This document shows, piece after piece, positions 1 to 11,633 of a stretch of DNA of 41,867 bases; position 1 is the stretch's first letter, and the number at the start of each line of letters is the position of its first letter. A program made the translations under genes and the position numbers. The stretch comes from Deinococcus sp. Lineage in GTDB: Bacteria > Deinococcota > Deinococci > Deinococcales > Deinococcaceae. The stretch lies in the NCBI RefSeq assembly GCF_018260405.1, contig NZ_JAGLBG010000009.1:1-41867 (forward strand), written 5' to 3'. Under the pieces are notes generated by a model, which saw only the letters and a program-made list of their open reading frames with translations, was not told the DNA's origin and made no database searches.

Positions 1-74
1 TCGCTAGGGTAAGCTGCGCGTTCCACCGTTAAAGCCTAAAACATTTCCCATGGTTAGGGCCTCAGACAGCCTCT
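1..74. mobile_element. Insertion-sequence end (left copy, partial)
   Basis: These 74 bases are the exact reverse complement of 41791-41864. They contain the terminal motif CTCAGACAGCCTCT, which resembles ends of IS5-type elements as I remember them. The rest of the element would lie to the left of the window. On the plus strand a short open frame ends at a TAA at 30-32 and could be the tail of a transposase, but ten codons are too few to assign. The family is inference. Confidence 0.6.
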
Positions 75-187
75 CATATAGCAATGGGGAGTTTTCTGTG
101 GAATTAGTGGGAACATTTTGTAACATGGTTTCTCCTTAGAAACACAACAAGACACTCGCCCACCACAGAACGTAGTGGGCAGAGTGC
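75..187 (-). terminator. Hairpin downstream of the HTH-nuclease gene
   Basis: The stretch between the IS end and the first gene contains arms GCCCAC and GTGGGC, with flanking CACTC/GAGTG interrupted by one bulge, at about 152-186. It lies directly after the stop codon of the minus-strand gene at 188-745. The minus-strand sequence after the hairpin is only moderately T-rich, so this is a weak terminator candidate. Nothing else is visible here. Confidence 0.35.
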
Positions 188-745
188 TCAGGCGAGGATG
201 GTGGTGGTGGCAGGGCGGCTGAAGACGTTCCAATTATTCCGACGGGGTTCATGAGGTCCACCGTGCCGGATATAAAGGTTCGAGGGTAAAGTAGACGAAT
301 CGAAAAAATAAAAATCCGGGGTTTGGTGACCTGGGTACAGGGCGACTAATCCAATCAGGTCGCAGTCTGCGGCATAGTCTTTAGGGTACGTGTAGCCGTT
401 ATAAAACGATGGCCGTAGCTTGGGAAGCTGGAATCTCCAGACACCACTGTCGAGCCGCATGGTCGTTTTTACATCTACCCGGAGATTTTGGATCAGTAGG
501 TCGAAGGGTGCACTGCTGGTACTTTCGACCACATACAGGCCTCGCTGGAGGGCGGCTTGGGCCGTAAGCTCTTCACCCTGTTTGCCGCGTGAGGCCAGAA
601 GACCATGGGTGGACAGGCCGTGTACCGCTCGTTGGCGCTTAACGGTTGAGAGGCTCACCCCGGCCAGCCTCGCTATCTCGGGATCGAGATGACCATTTGC
701 ATGGGCGGACTTAATAAGATTTAACTGCTTGGACGAAATCGACAT
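188..745 (-). CDS. HTH plus PD-(D/E)XK nuclease-like protein
   Basis: This 185-residue protein has two visible parts. Residues 1-45 form a helix-turn-helix of the kind that reads DNA (ARLAGVSLSTVKRQR). Residues 54-95 look like the core of a PD-(D/E)XK nuclease fold: GKQGEE with an acidic residue at 58/59, then APFDLLI with Asp82, then VDVKT with Asp91 and Lys93. This order resembles the group-I-intron-associated or small restriction-like endonuclease families. The C-terminal 90 residues are aromatic-rich and not recognised. A good Shine-Dalgarno (AAAGGAG) precedes the ATG. It follows the recombinase module on the same strand and probably belongs to the same acquired block, with an AT-richer upstream region. 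Nuclease activity is inferred from the motif only; it could be a regulator with a dead nuclease fold. Confidence 0.6.
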   Translation of the reverse strand: MSISSKQLNLIKSAHANGHLDPEIARLAGVSLSTVKRQRAVHGLSTHGLLASRGKQGEELTAQAALQRGLYVVESTSSAPFDLLIQNLRVDVKTTMRLDSGVWRFQLPKLRPSFYNGYTYPKDYAADCDLIGLVALYPGHQTPDFYFFDSSTLPSNLYIRHGGPHEPRRNNWNVFSRPATTTILA

Positions 746-896
746 TGCTTCTCCTTTAACTGCAAGGGGGAGCGGGATGTCAGGGGATGTCGCGGAAATG
801 TATTAAGTTATCTATGTTACCTGCATTGCAGGCCATGTATGCGAAGAATCCTACATCAGTGGTATGGCTATTTGATGAGTAGAATATTATCTAAAT

Positions 897-1346
897 TTAA
901 TCTTTGAAACCGTCGGTCTGTTGCCAGCTGTGTTCGCCTTGGATCACTTCAATCCAGAGCATCGGTCTGCCTGTGTGTCCGGCAGTGTCCAGATAGCCCA
1001 GCAGTTCGGTCACGAGTTCTTCAGGTTCGTGCTCCTGACGACTGACCACTATGCTGCCCATCCTGGCTGACGCCGGGTGCGAACTGAAGACATCATCCGG
1101 GCAGACCAGCACCAGATAATCAATCTGAGCCACTCGGCAGAGCTGGATAGCCAGGATAATCTCGCTTTCATCCAGTTCGATGATGCCGAAACCGGTCTCC
1201 TGCCAGTAGACCGGATAGGACTGCTGTTCGTCCCCTTCTCTCCGTACCACCTGAACGAGGAGCACCCGCGCCTGCTTAACTGTCAGGTGCTCTGCGATCA
1301 GGAACGCGAGGTCCCTGGCTGCCCGGTTGATGGCGAGGCGCTGCAT
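897..1346 (-). CDS. Unknown protein coupled to the recombinase
   Basis: This 149-residue, acidic, apparently soluble protein is not recognised. Its ATG overlaps the stop codon of the recombinase gene (TGATG on the minus strand), so the two are probably translationally coupled and transcribed together. A TTG one codon upstream is an alternative start. The predicted alternation of helices and hydrophobic strands (for example DYLVLVCPDD near residue 78) suggests an alpha/beta domain, with no membrane segment or signal peptide. From its position it may be an accessory factor of the recombinase (directionality or regulation), but this is inference from context only. Confidence 0.55.
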   Translation of the reverse strand: MQRLAINRAARDLAFLIAEHLTVKQARVLLVQVVRREGDEQQSYPVYWQETGFGIIELDESEIILAIQLCRVAQIDYLVLVCPDDVFSSHPASARMGSIVVSRQEHEPEELVTELLGYLDTAGHTGRPMLWIEVIQGEHSWQQTDGFKD

Positions 1347-2254
1347 CAACGGCCCCTGAGCCTGTCAGCAGGGGAGAACCTTAAGTGGGCTGCTTTCAGG
1401 TCATCATCCAGAAAGCTGACATAGCGGCGAGTCATTTCGAGTGTGGTGTGACCCATGATCTGTTGCAGAGTAAATACGTCACCACCATTGCGGAGGTACT
1501 CCACTGCGAAGCCGCGACGGAAGGCATGTGGAGCCGCCTCTGAACGGGGAAAACCTGCGCTGCGAGCTAGCGCTGCCAGACGGATGCCTACGCCGCTACG
1601 TGTCAATGGCTCTCCCCGGTGGCTAAGCAGCAGCTGTTCGACATGAGGCCATCTCGGGTGACGTTCTCTGCGCTGATACTGACCTAGTGCGGCTAGTGCA
1701 CGCGTTCCTAGAGGAACAGTCCGCTCCTTATCTCCTTTACCTCCCCGAACCCGTATCAGTCCCTGTGCAGCGACCAGATCACCAGTAGTGAGCTGCACCA
1801 GTTCTGAAACCCGTAGACCTGTATCAAACATGATTAGAACGAGCGCCGCGTCTCGGAGAGGTTGTTCGAGGTTCTTAGCGGCGAGGAGCAATCGCTGAGT
1901 ACAATCGTGAGTGACGGTGGGCAAGCGGCGGCGTGGTAAGGATGGTAGGGCCAGGCGCTGAGCAGGGTTACTTGGGATCAACTCCTCGCGGTGAGACCAG
2001 TTGAAGAGAGCTTTGATTGCCCGAACGTGGGTATGTTGTCCGCCAGGCTGCAAACCCTGCTCAGCCAGCCATACAACGAAGCCACGTAGATGGCTGACCC
2101 CCAGGCCCGGTATAGTCTGCGGCAGGCCCTGTTGGGTCAGGTAGAAGGCCAGCTTGTTCCGGGTAACTGAATAGAAGCTCAAGGTGCCTGTGGTGCGGCG
2201 CTGTACCCGGAGGTGATAAAAGAACTGCTCCCATAGCTCGTCAAGGGTGGTCAT
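1346..2254 (-). CDS. Tyrosine recombinase / integrase
   Basis: This 302-residue protein has the layout of XerC/D-like phage integrases. An N-terminal SAM-like core-binding domain spans roughly residues 5-95, and the catalytic domain follows. The catalytic set is complete: Arg148 (TGLRVSEL), Lys173 (GGKGDKER), His243 and Arg246 (HAFR), His269 (MGHTT) and the nucleophile Tyr278. A strong Shine-Dalgarno (AAAGGAG) lies 6 bases before the ATG. The gene sits about 120 bp from the 3' end of tRNA-Ile, pointing away from it, which is the classic place for the integrase of an element that uses a tRNA 3' end as attachment site. No second copy of the tRNA 3' end was found in the window, so the other boundary must be outside or lost. 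Confidence 0.88.
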   Translation of the reverse strand: MTTLDELWEQFFYHLRVQRRTTGTLSFYSVTRNKLAFYLTQQGLPQTIPGLGVSHLRGFVVWLAEQGLQPGGQHTHVRAIKALFNWSHREELIPSNPAQRLALPSLPRRRLPTVTHDCTQRLLLAAKNLEQPLRDAALVLIMFDTGLRVSELVQLTTGDLVAAQGLIRVRGGKGDKERTVPLGTRALAALGQYQRRERHPRWPHVEQLLLSHRGEPLTRSGVGIRLAALARSAGFPRSEAAPHAFRRGFAVEYLRNGGDVFTLQQIMGHTTLEMTRRYVSFLDDDLKAAHLRFSPADRLRGR

Positions 2255-2299
2255 AAAGGCTCCTTTAACGACGGTTTTCAGCTGATTTGGGAGCGCACG

Positions 2300-2313
2300 A
2301 TCACTGCTGTGAT
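2300..2313. promoter_or_regulatory. Palindrome upstream of the integrase gene
   Basis: ATCACTGCTGTGAT is an inverted repeat with 5-bp arms and a 4-base centre, 46 bases before the integrase start codon. Its size and position suit an operator for a dimeric repressor controlling integrase expression. No regulator gene for it is visible nearby other than the HTH-nuclease protein at 188-745. Confidence 0.35.
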
Positions 2314-2335
2314 ATCAATAGAGTGAACTGAGTAT

Positions 2336-2363
2336 AAAAAGAAAAGCCCCGTCATTGACGGGG
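2336..2363 (-). terminator. Rho-independent terminator of tRNA-Ile
   Basis: On the minus strand CCCCGTC, a 3-base loop and GACGGGG form a perfect 7-bp stem. A T-rich run (TTTTCTTTTT) follows, complementary to 2336-2346. It begins 10 bases past the CCA end of the tRNA and separates the tRNA transcript from the integrase gene. Confidence 0.85.
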
Positions 2364-2373
2364 AAAATTCGTT

Positions 2374-2450
<77 letters not shown>

Positions 2451-2490
2451 GCACCGTTTTGTTTGTTGTGCCGCGTAAGCAGCGGGGATT

Positions 2491-2519
2491 ACTTTAACAG
2501 CCGCGCGATAAGGTGTCAA
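2491..2519 (-). promoter_or_regulatory. Sigma-70-type promoter of tRNA-Ile
   Basis: Read on the minus strand, TTGACA (2519-2514) and TAAAGT (2496-2491) are separated by exactly 17 bases. This places the transcription start around 2484, about 34 bases before the mature tRNA 5' end. The -35 is a perfect consensus, as is common for stable RNA genes. Confidence 0.7.
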
Positions 2520-2795
2520 CAGGCACAGGCTTCAGGGCCATTAGGGGCTACCGCCTGGGACAACCAGGTGCAGCCAGACGGCCAGACGTTAGGCTTCAGC
2601 TTTTAGCCAGCTGGCGTTGGACGAAGCGCTTCAGTATGTTCTCATCAGGTGTAGGTATACTTGCCTTTGGCCGACCATGATGGGTTGGGTAGGAGTTCAT
2701 TGACGTACGAACTTCACAGTTAGTTTTTCTGTTCTGGGACGCGGAAAGGGTATTCCGTGCGCCCCCATTTGTCGTTTATTTGACCCGAGGTGTTC
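2520..2795 (+). promoter_or_regulatory. rpoB upstream and leader region
   Basis: No gene is seen between the tRNA promoter and rpoB. Candidate promoter elements for rpoB are weak. There is a TATACT box at 2656-2661 without a clear -35, and TTGACG at 2700-2705 without a convincing -10. The ribosomal protein genes that precede rpoB in many bacteria are absent here, so rpoBC appears to have its own promoter. Confidence 0.4.
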
Positions 2796-6245
<3,450 letters not shown>

Positions 6246-6396
6246 GGCGCGGCCTAAGGATCGGAAGGTCTGAGCGTCTAAGGTGATTTAAGCCATGTTC
6301 TAGCGGGGTTAAGAGCGGGGGGGGAAGCAATAAGGAATGGACGTTCCTGAATCCCTCCGGTTCCCAGACCTTTAGACACAACTCCGAAGGGGTTAC
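6246..6396 (+). other. rpoB-rpoC spacer
   Basis: The spacer contains a G-rich run near 6316 and a small hairpin (AGGAA/TTCCT, 6333-6348) without a T-run. It also has a GTCTAAGG motif near 6275, similar to the short motifs in the nuo operon gaps. An AAGGGG Shine-Dalgarno ends it. Nothing suggests a terminator, so co-transcription is likely. Confidence 0.5.
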
Positions 6397-9300
6397 ATGA
6401 AAGATTTCAGTAAAGTACGTATCGCTATCGCTTCGCCCGAAAAAATCCGCGAATGGAGTTTTGGCGAAGTCGAGAAGCCCGAAACCATCAACTACCGCAC
6501 CCTCAAGCCTGAGCGCGAAGGTCTGTTCGACGAGCGTATCTTTGGGCCTATTAAGGATTACGAGTGCGCCTGCGGTAAATACAAGCGTCAGCGTTACGAG
6601 GGCAAAGTTTGTGAGCGCTGCGGCGTCGAAGTGACCAGCAGCAAGGTCAGGCGCTACCGCATGGGTCACATCGACCTGGCGACGCCCGCCGCGCACATCT
6701 GGTACGTCAAGGACACCCCCAGCAAAATCGGCACGCTGCTTGACCTGAGCGCCGGACAGCTCGAAAAGGTGCTGTACTTCAGTAGCTTCTTGGTGACCGA
6801 CGCACGTAACGCCCAGAAGGACGGTCGTCCCCTCAAGCGCGGCGAACTGCTTACCGACGACGAGTACCGCGAGCTGCGCTTTGGCCGCCAGGAAACCTAC
6901 ACCATTCCCGGCGGGCAAGAAGCCGTGGTTCGTGATGGCGAATACGTTACCAGGGGTCAGATTCTGGGCGGCAACGTTGTGAGCAAGATGGACGGTCTCG
7001 CGCAGTACCGTTTCCCCCGCCGCGCCGAAATCGCTTACAGCGAGAACGTGGAAGCCAGCCTGCCAATTGCCGCCGATCAGCTGGTCGAGCAAGAAACGTT
7101 TCGCTCCGGCGAGATTTTGGCCGAGCTGGAGAGCGATGTCGAAATCGCCGCCCCCGCCGAGGGTGTCGTGCATCTTAACGAGATGGGCGAAGACAGCGTG
7201 ATGCTGGAAATCCGTGAACGGGTTGAGGCCGCTCCCGAACCCGAAGAGGGCGAGGAAGCCGTGGCGACGCCGCTGGGTGAGGTGCTTGCCCGCGTATACA
7301 TCCCGCACGGTATGAGGTTGGAAGTCGTCGAAGGCGAAATCGTGGACATGGGCGCGGCACTGGCGACCGCCAAGTCGGGCAGCCGTCTGCGGGTAAGCCG
7401 CGACAGCAGCCTCAGCGACGTGACCTTTTCCAAGAAGGGTGAGGTCAAGGTCAACGCACACTGGACCCGCAGGGCCGAGTACCCCATCAACCCGACCATG
7501 CACGTGCTGGTCGGTGACGGCAGCCCGGTCAAGAAGGGTCAGAAGGTCGTCGGGGCCATCGACAAGGAAGAAGAGATCGTCGCGGAAGCCGACGGCGTCA
7601 TTACGCTGCATGCACCTGCCAGCGTGATTGTGAGCAAGGCCAAGGTCTACACCTACAACGACGAACCCCTGGTTGTGAACGGTGACCGTGTGGAGCCGGG
7701 CGACGAACTGGCCGACAGCGGTGACCTGCGCTCCGAGATTTCGGGCCGGATCGAGCTGGACCTCGTGCGTAAACAGGTGCGCGTGATCGAGTCCTACGAC
7801 TTTGAGGCCAAAATGGGCGCCGAGTCGGTCAAGGAACTTCTCGACGACCTCGACCTGGACGCGCTGGAAGCCGAGCTGAACGAGCAGATGAAGGACTCTA
7901 GCCGCCACAAGCGGGCCAAGTCGCGTAAACGCCTGGAAGTGACCCGTGCGTTCAAGGCCAGTGGCAACAAGCCGACCTGGATGATTTTGAACACTGTTCC
8001 AGTGATGCCACCTGACCTGCGCCCAATGGTGCAGGTGGACGGTGGGCGCTTTGCCACCTCTGACCTGAACGACCTGTACCGCCGCCTAATTAACCGCAAC
8101 AACCGTCTGAAAAAGCTGATCGGTCAGGGTGCGCCCGACATGATTATCCGCAACGAAAAGCGCATGCTTCAAGAAGCGGTGGACGCCTTGATCGACAACG
8201 GACGGCGCGGCAGCCCCGTGACCAACCCTGGCAGTGACCGCAGTCTGCGCAGCTTGACTGACCTGCTGGGCGGTAAGCAGGGCCGGTTCCGCCAGAACCT
8301 GCTGGGTAAGCGCGTGGACTACTCGGGCCGCTCAGTCATCGTGGTCGGCCCGCAGCTTAAGCTGCACCAGTGCGGTGTGCCTAAGCGTATGGCGCTGGAA
8401 CTGTTCAAGCCGTTCCTGTTCAAGGTGCTCGAAGAAAAGGGCGAAGTGACCAACATTAAGCAGGCCCGCAAGATGCTGGAGCGTTACCGCGACACCAAGG
8501 ACAGCGTGTGGGACGCTCTGGAAGAAGTGATTGAGGACAAGGTTGTGCTGCTCAACCGCGCCCCGACACTGCACCGTCTCGGCATTCAGGCGTTCGAGCC
8601 TGTGCTGGTCGAAGGGCAGTCCATTCAGTTGCACCCCCTGGTCTGTGAAGCCTTCAACGCCGACTTCGACGGTGACCAGATGGCGATTCACGTTCCCCTG
8701 AGCGCTCAGGCACAGGCCGAAGCCCGCATTCAGATGCTGGCCTCGCACAACCTGCTCTCGCCAGCTAACGGTGAGCCGAACGTCAAGCCCAGCCGCGACA
8801 TCATCCTGGGGATCTTTACCCTAACACAGTTGCGCCGCGACACCCTGGGCGCGGGCACTGCCTACAAGTCCGAGCAGGACGCGATTAAGGCTTACGAAGA
8901 CGGCAAGCTGACCCTCAACAGCCCCGTCATGGTTAACGGTGCCGAAACCAGTCCTGGCCGCCTCATGTACATCTTCTCGGACCCCGACGAAGCCGTTCAC
9001 GCCGTTAACAAGGGCCTGATCGACTACCAAGATCACGTCCGGATTCGCCTCAACGGTGAACTGCACGAAACCACGGCTGGCCGCGTGACCTTCCGCCGCA
9101 TGGTGCAAGAAGCGCTGGGAGCCCGTGGCAGCTACGTCGATCAGCTGGTTGACCTGAACACCGTGTATGAAAAAGACGCCCTCAAGGACATGGTTATGGC
9201 GTGCTTCAAGTACCTCGGTATCGAGGCGACGGCCAACTTGCTCGACGGCCTGAAGGAAAGCGGCTTCAAGCTTTCGACCTCCTCGGGTATCACCATCGGC

Positions 9301-11040
9301 ATTGACGACATTGTGATTCCACCCAACAAGGGGGAGCTGCTCGCGCAAGCTGATCAGATGGAGCGCGAAATCGAGCAGAACTTCGAATTTGGCTTCATGA
9401 CCGAAGAAGAGCGCTACAAGCAGGTTGTGCAGCTGTGGAACAACACCACCGACGCCGTTAAGGAAGCGGTGTTCGACAACTTCTCTAAGAACTACCCCTT
9501 CAACCCGCTGTGGATTATGAGCATGTCGGGAGCGCGTGGGAACGCCCAGCAGATTCGTCAGCTGGCCGGGATGCGTGGTCTGATGGCCCGCCCTGACGGG
9601 AGCACTATTGAAGTGCCGATTCGCGCCAGCTTCCGCGAGGGCCTGACCGTGTTGGAATATTTCATCTCGACCCACGGTGCCCGTAAGGGTGGGGCCGACA
9701 CCGCGCTGCGTACCGCCGACTCGGGTTACCTGACCCGTAAGCTGGTCGATGTGGCTCACGAAGTCGTCGTGCGTGATGTGGACTGTGGCAGCACCGACTA
9801 CACCGTCATTCCTCTGGGCGGCACCGACGAGCGCACGGGTGAGTGGCGCAGCCGCAAGGGCAGCGAAATCGAAACCAGCATCTATGGCCGCACCCTGACC
9901 AGCGACGTGACCCTAAGTGATGGCCGCGTGATTCCCGAGGGTGAAATGCTTTCGCTCGAAGACGTCAAGGCGATTACCAAGGAAGCCAAGGCGCTGGGCG
10001 AGATCTTCGTGCGTACCCCGCTTAACTGTAAGGTCAAGGCGGGCGTGTGCCAGAAGTGCTACGGCTATGACCTCTCGCAGGCCAAGCCCGTGAGCATGGG
10101 CGAGGCTGTAGGCGTGGTGGCCGCAGAAAGCATCGGCGAACCCGGCACGCAGCTGACCATGCGTACCTTCCACACCGGCGGGATCGCGGGCGGCGGCGAC
10201 ATCACCATGGGTCTGCCCCGCGTGATCGAGCTGTTCGAGGCCCGCAAGCCCAAGACCCAGGCCGTGCTGGCCGACCGCGACGGCACCGTGCGGATTGACG
10301 AGGAAGAAGAGCGTTACCTCGTCCGTATCGACGCTGACGATGACCAGTACAGCTCCAAGACCGCTACCAAGGTGGGCAAGGCGCTGCGTATGGTCGTTAA
10401 GGACGGTGACCGCGTAGACGCCGGACAGCCGATTACGCGCGGCGCGATCAACCCCCACGACCTGCTGCTCTACAAGGACACCGACGCCGCGCAGCGTTAC
10501 CTCGTCGAGGAAGTGCAGCGTGTGTACCGCAGCCAGGGTGTGAAGGTTCACGACAAGCACATTGAGATCATCGTGCGCCAGATGCTGCGCTGGGTCGAAG
10601 TGACCGAGGGCGGCGACACCACGCTGCTCGAAGGCCAGACCGTCGAGCGCTGGGAAATGGACGGAGCCAATGACGCTCTGGCAGAAGGCCAGACTCCGGC
10701 CAGCTGGAAGCCGGTGCTGCTGGGGATTACCAAGAGCAGCCTGACCACCAAGTCGTGGCTGTCGGCGGCCAGCTTCCAGCACACCACTCACGTGCTGACC
10801 GAGGCCAGCATGAAGGGTCAGGTCGATGATCTGATCGGCCTGAAGGAAAACGTTATTCTCGGGAAGCTGATCCCCGCTGGTACGGGCCTCGTGACTGTGC
10901 GCGACATGCAGGTGGCCGACGACCGCACGCTGGAGAAGTACGGCGAGGAAGTCAGCAGCACCGACAGCGTGACCGGTACGCAGCGCTACGACGACACCCG
11001 TGGCAGCGGCAACACCCCGACCCTGGGCTACGACGACTGA
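6397..11040 (+). CDS. rpoC: DNA-directed RNA polymerase beta' subunit
   Basis: This is the beta' subunit, carrying the active-site magnesium. At 1547 residues it is long because of the Thermus/Deinococcus insertion of repeated beta-barrel-like domains, roughly residues 150-450. The N-terminal zinc-binding cysteines are Cys57, Cys59, Cys72 and Cys75. The catalytic NADFDGDQ motif has Asp756, Asp758 and Asp760. A second cysteine cluster (LNCKVKAGVCQKCYGY) sits before the trigger-loop region (GVVAAESIGEPGTQLTMRT). The start is supported by the Shine-Dalgarno AAGGGG 5 bases upstream. The C-terminus ends in a charged, low-complexity tail. A repeat-derived hairpin begins 17 bases after the stop codon. 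Confidence 0.97.
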   Translation: MKDFSKVRIAIASPEKIREWSFGEVEKPETINYRTLKPEREGLFDERIFGPIKDYECACGKYKRQRYEGKVCERCGVEVTSSKVRRYRMGHIDLATPAAHIWYVKDTPSKIGTLLDLSAGQLEKVLYFSSFLVTDARNAQKDGRPLKRGELLTDDEYRELRFGRQETYTIPGGQEAVVRDGEYVTRGQILGGNVVSKMDGLAQYRFPRRAEIAYSENVEASLPIAADQLVEQETFRSGEILAELESDVEIAAPAEGVVHLNEMGEDSVMLEIRERVEAAPEPEEGEEAVATPLGEVLARVYIPHGMRLEVVEGEIVDMGAALATAKSGSRLRVSRDSSLSDVTFSKKGEVKVNAHWTRRAEYPINPTMHVLVGDGSPVKKGQKVVGAIDKEEEIVAEADGVITLHAPASVIVSKAKVYTYNDEPLVVNGDRVEPGDELADSGDLRSEISGRIELDLVRKQVRVIESYDFEAKMGAESVKELLDDLDLDALEAELNEQMKDSSRHKRAKSRKRLEVTRAFKASGNKPTWMILNTVPVMPPDLRPMVQVDGGRFATSDLNDLYRRLINRNNRLKKLIGQGAPDMIIRNEKRMLQEAVDALIDNGRRGSPVTNPGSDRSLRSLTDLLGGKQGRFRQNLLGKRVDYSGRSVIVVGPQLKLHQCGVPKRMALELFKPFLFKVLEEKGEVTNIKQARKMLERYRDTKDSVWDALEEVIEDKVVLLNRAPTLHRLGIQAFEPVLVEGQSIQLHPLVCEAFNADFDGDQMAIHVPLSAQAQAEARIQMLASHNLLSPANGEPNVKPSRDIILGIFTLTQLRRDTLGAGTAYKSEQDAIKAYEDGKLTLNSPVMVNGAETSPGRLMYIFSDPDEAVHAVNKGLIDYQDHVRIRLNGELHETTAGRVTFRRMVQEALGARGSYVDQLVDLNTVYEKDALKDMVMACFKYLGIEATANLLDGLKESGFKLSTSSGITIGIDDIVIPPNKGELLAQADQMEREIEQNFEFGFMTEEERYKQVVQLWNNTTDAVKEAVFDNFSKNYPFNPLWIMSMSGARGNAQQIRQLAGMRGLMARPDGSTIEVPIRASFREGLTVLEYFISTHGARKGGADTALRTADSGYLTRKLVDVAHEVVVRDVDCGSTDYTVIPLGGTDERTGEWRSRKGSEIETSIYGRTLTSDVTLSDGRVIPEGEMLSLEDVKAITKEAKALGEIFVRTPLNCKVKAGVCQKCYGYDLSQAKPVSMGEAVGVVAAESIGEPGTQLTMRTFHTGGIAGGGDITMGLPRVIELFEARKPKTQAVLADRDGTVRIDEEEERYLVRIDADDDQYSSKTATKVGKALRMVVKDGDRVDAGQPITRGAINPHDLLLYKDTDAAQRYLVEEVQRVYRSQGVKVHDKHIEIIVRQMLRWVEVTEGGDTTLLEGQTVERWEMDGANDALAEGQTPASWKPVLLGITKSSLTTKSWLSAASFQHTTHVLTEASMKGQVDDLIGLKENVILGKLIPAGTGLVTVRDMQVADDRTLEKYGEEVSSTDSVTGTQRYDDTRGSGNTPTLGYDD

Positions 11041-11056
11041 GCAGTTAGAGCATTTT

Positions 11057-11091
11057 GCAAAAAGATGGTGCTCTTTTGACCATCTTTTTGC
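11057..11091. terminator. Repeat-borne hairpin after rpoC
   Basis: GCAAAAAGATGGT and ACCATCTTTTTGC form a 13-bp stem with a 9-base loop, 16 bases after the rpoC stop codon. The T-run lies inside the 3' arm rather than after it, so termination efficiency is uncertain. The same hairpin with one G-U pair follows nuoN at 41663-41697. Confidence 0.5.
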
Positions 11092-11135
11092 CGAGTGGCA
11101 CGAGTGAACAAGAAAGAGCAGAACGTAGAATGAAG

Positions 11136-11145
11136 GGGGCGGCGG
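11136..11145. repeat. 10-bp target duplication, left copy
   Basis: GGGGCGGCGG occurs immediately before the left inverted end of the 164-bp element and again immediately after its right end at 11310-11319. The uninterrupted homologous site at about 41742-41751 has a single related 10-mer. Confidence 0.85.
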
Positions 11146-11309
11146 CAGGGCAACCGCAAAGTCCCTCAAATGTAAAGTGAAACTTTTCGTTTGAAAATCA
11201 CGCTTCGCCATGCCGAGAGTATTTGGCCGATGGATACAGTAAAAATAGCCAGCCTGCTTACTGGCTACTTATCAAATGTTATGCAGTCTCCGACTTTGCG
11301 GTTGCCCTG
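11146..11309. mobile_element. 164-bp MITE-like element
   Basis: The element is bounded by perfect 18-bp inverted repeats, CAGGGCAACCGCAAAGTC at 11146-11163 and its complement at 11292-11309. These are flanked by a 10-bp direct duplication. It has no transposase, only an internal hairpin (TAGCCAG/CTGGCTA around 11246-11267). A target duplication of 10 bp fits IS4-type transposition in established knowledge, so a full IS4-like element with these ends elsewhere in the genome probably mobilised it. That last point is inference. Confidence 0.85.
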
Positions 11310-11428
11310 GGGGCGGCGGTGTTTTTCCGACGTGCCCATCATTCGGAGAACTACTAGCAGAGGCACAACTGGCGCTTTTCCGGGTGTACCGGAATTGAGC
11401 GCAGTCTGTATCAGCTTCCAACAAAACG

Positions 11429-11460
11429 GCTCCACTCGGCAGCGGGTGGAGCTTTCTTTT
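11429..11460 (+). terminator. Rho-independent terminator
   Basis: GCTCCAC (11429-11435) and GTGGAGC (11446-11452) form a stem followed by TTTCTTTT. No gene ends directly before it. It may be the original rpoC terminator, displaced by the repeat insertions between 11045 and 11359. Confidence 0.65.
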
Positions 11461-11499
11461 GGCTGGTTGACTGGCTGGATTAGGCGAACTTGTCTGCTT

Positions 11500-11570
11500 A
11501 TACGGATTCCGCTAAATTCCACCACAGTCGGAAAAGCGCCGCCTGCGGCTCCATACCGCGGAATCCGTAT
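11500..11570. repeat. 71-bp small repeat with 13-bp inverted ends
   Basis: ATACGGATTCCGC (11500-11512) and GCGGAATCCGTAT (11558-11570) are perfect inverted ends enclosing an inner hairpin (GCCGC/GCGGC). The motif AATCCGTAT recurs at 11626-11635 and around 27410. It resembles the small non-coding repeats known from Deinococcus genomes. Confidence 0.65.
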
Positions 11571-11591
11571 GCTGTTCCTACTCGCATCCGC

Positions 11592-11626
11592 TCAGATTGA
11601 TTCGGTGCAGTTCCAAATCAATCTGA
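11592..11626. repeat. Hairpin at the 3' end of the membrane-protein gene
   Basis: TCAGATTGATT and AATCAATCTGA form a perfect 11-bp stem with a 13-base loop. A repeat-type sequence AATCCGTATTAG follows (11626-11637). The TTA of that motif supplies the stop codon (TAA, minus strand) of the gene at 11634-12389. No T-run is visible. Confidence 0.55.
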
Positions 11627-11633
11627 ATCCGTA

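Larger units (their letters stand above)
11045..11359 (+). repeat. 141-bp intergenic repeat, split by a MITE
   Basis: Segments 11045-11145 and 11320-11359 together form 141 bases that align without gaps to 41651-41791, with about 15 mismatches by eye. The copy after nuoN has ends TTAGAGC and GCTCTAA, so the unit is itself MITE-like. This copy is interrupted by the element at 11146-11309. The first part contains the terminator-like hairpin listed separately. Confidence 0.85.

Noticed and set aside
2790..2795. GTG at 2790 as rpoB start
   Set aside because: It overlaps the only good Shine-Dalgarno (GAGG), which is correctly spaced for ATG 2796.
11401..11460. tRNA or 5S RNA next to the terminator at 11429
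   Set aside because: No cloverleaf or 5S-like pairing can be formed upstream; only the hairpin with the T-run is convincing.
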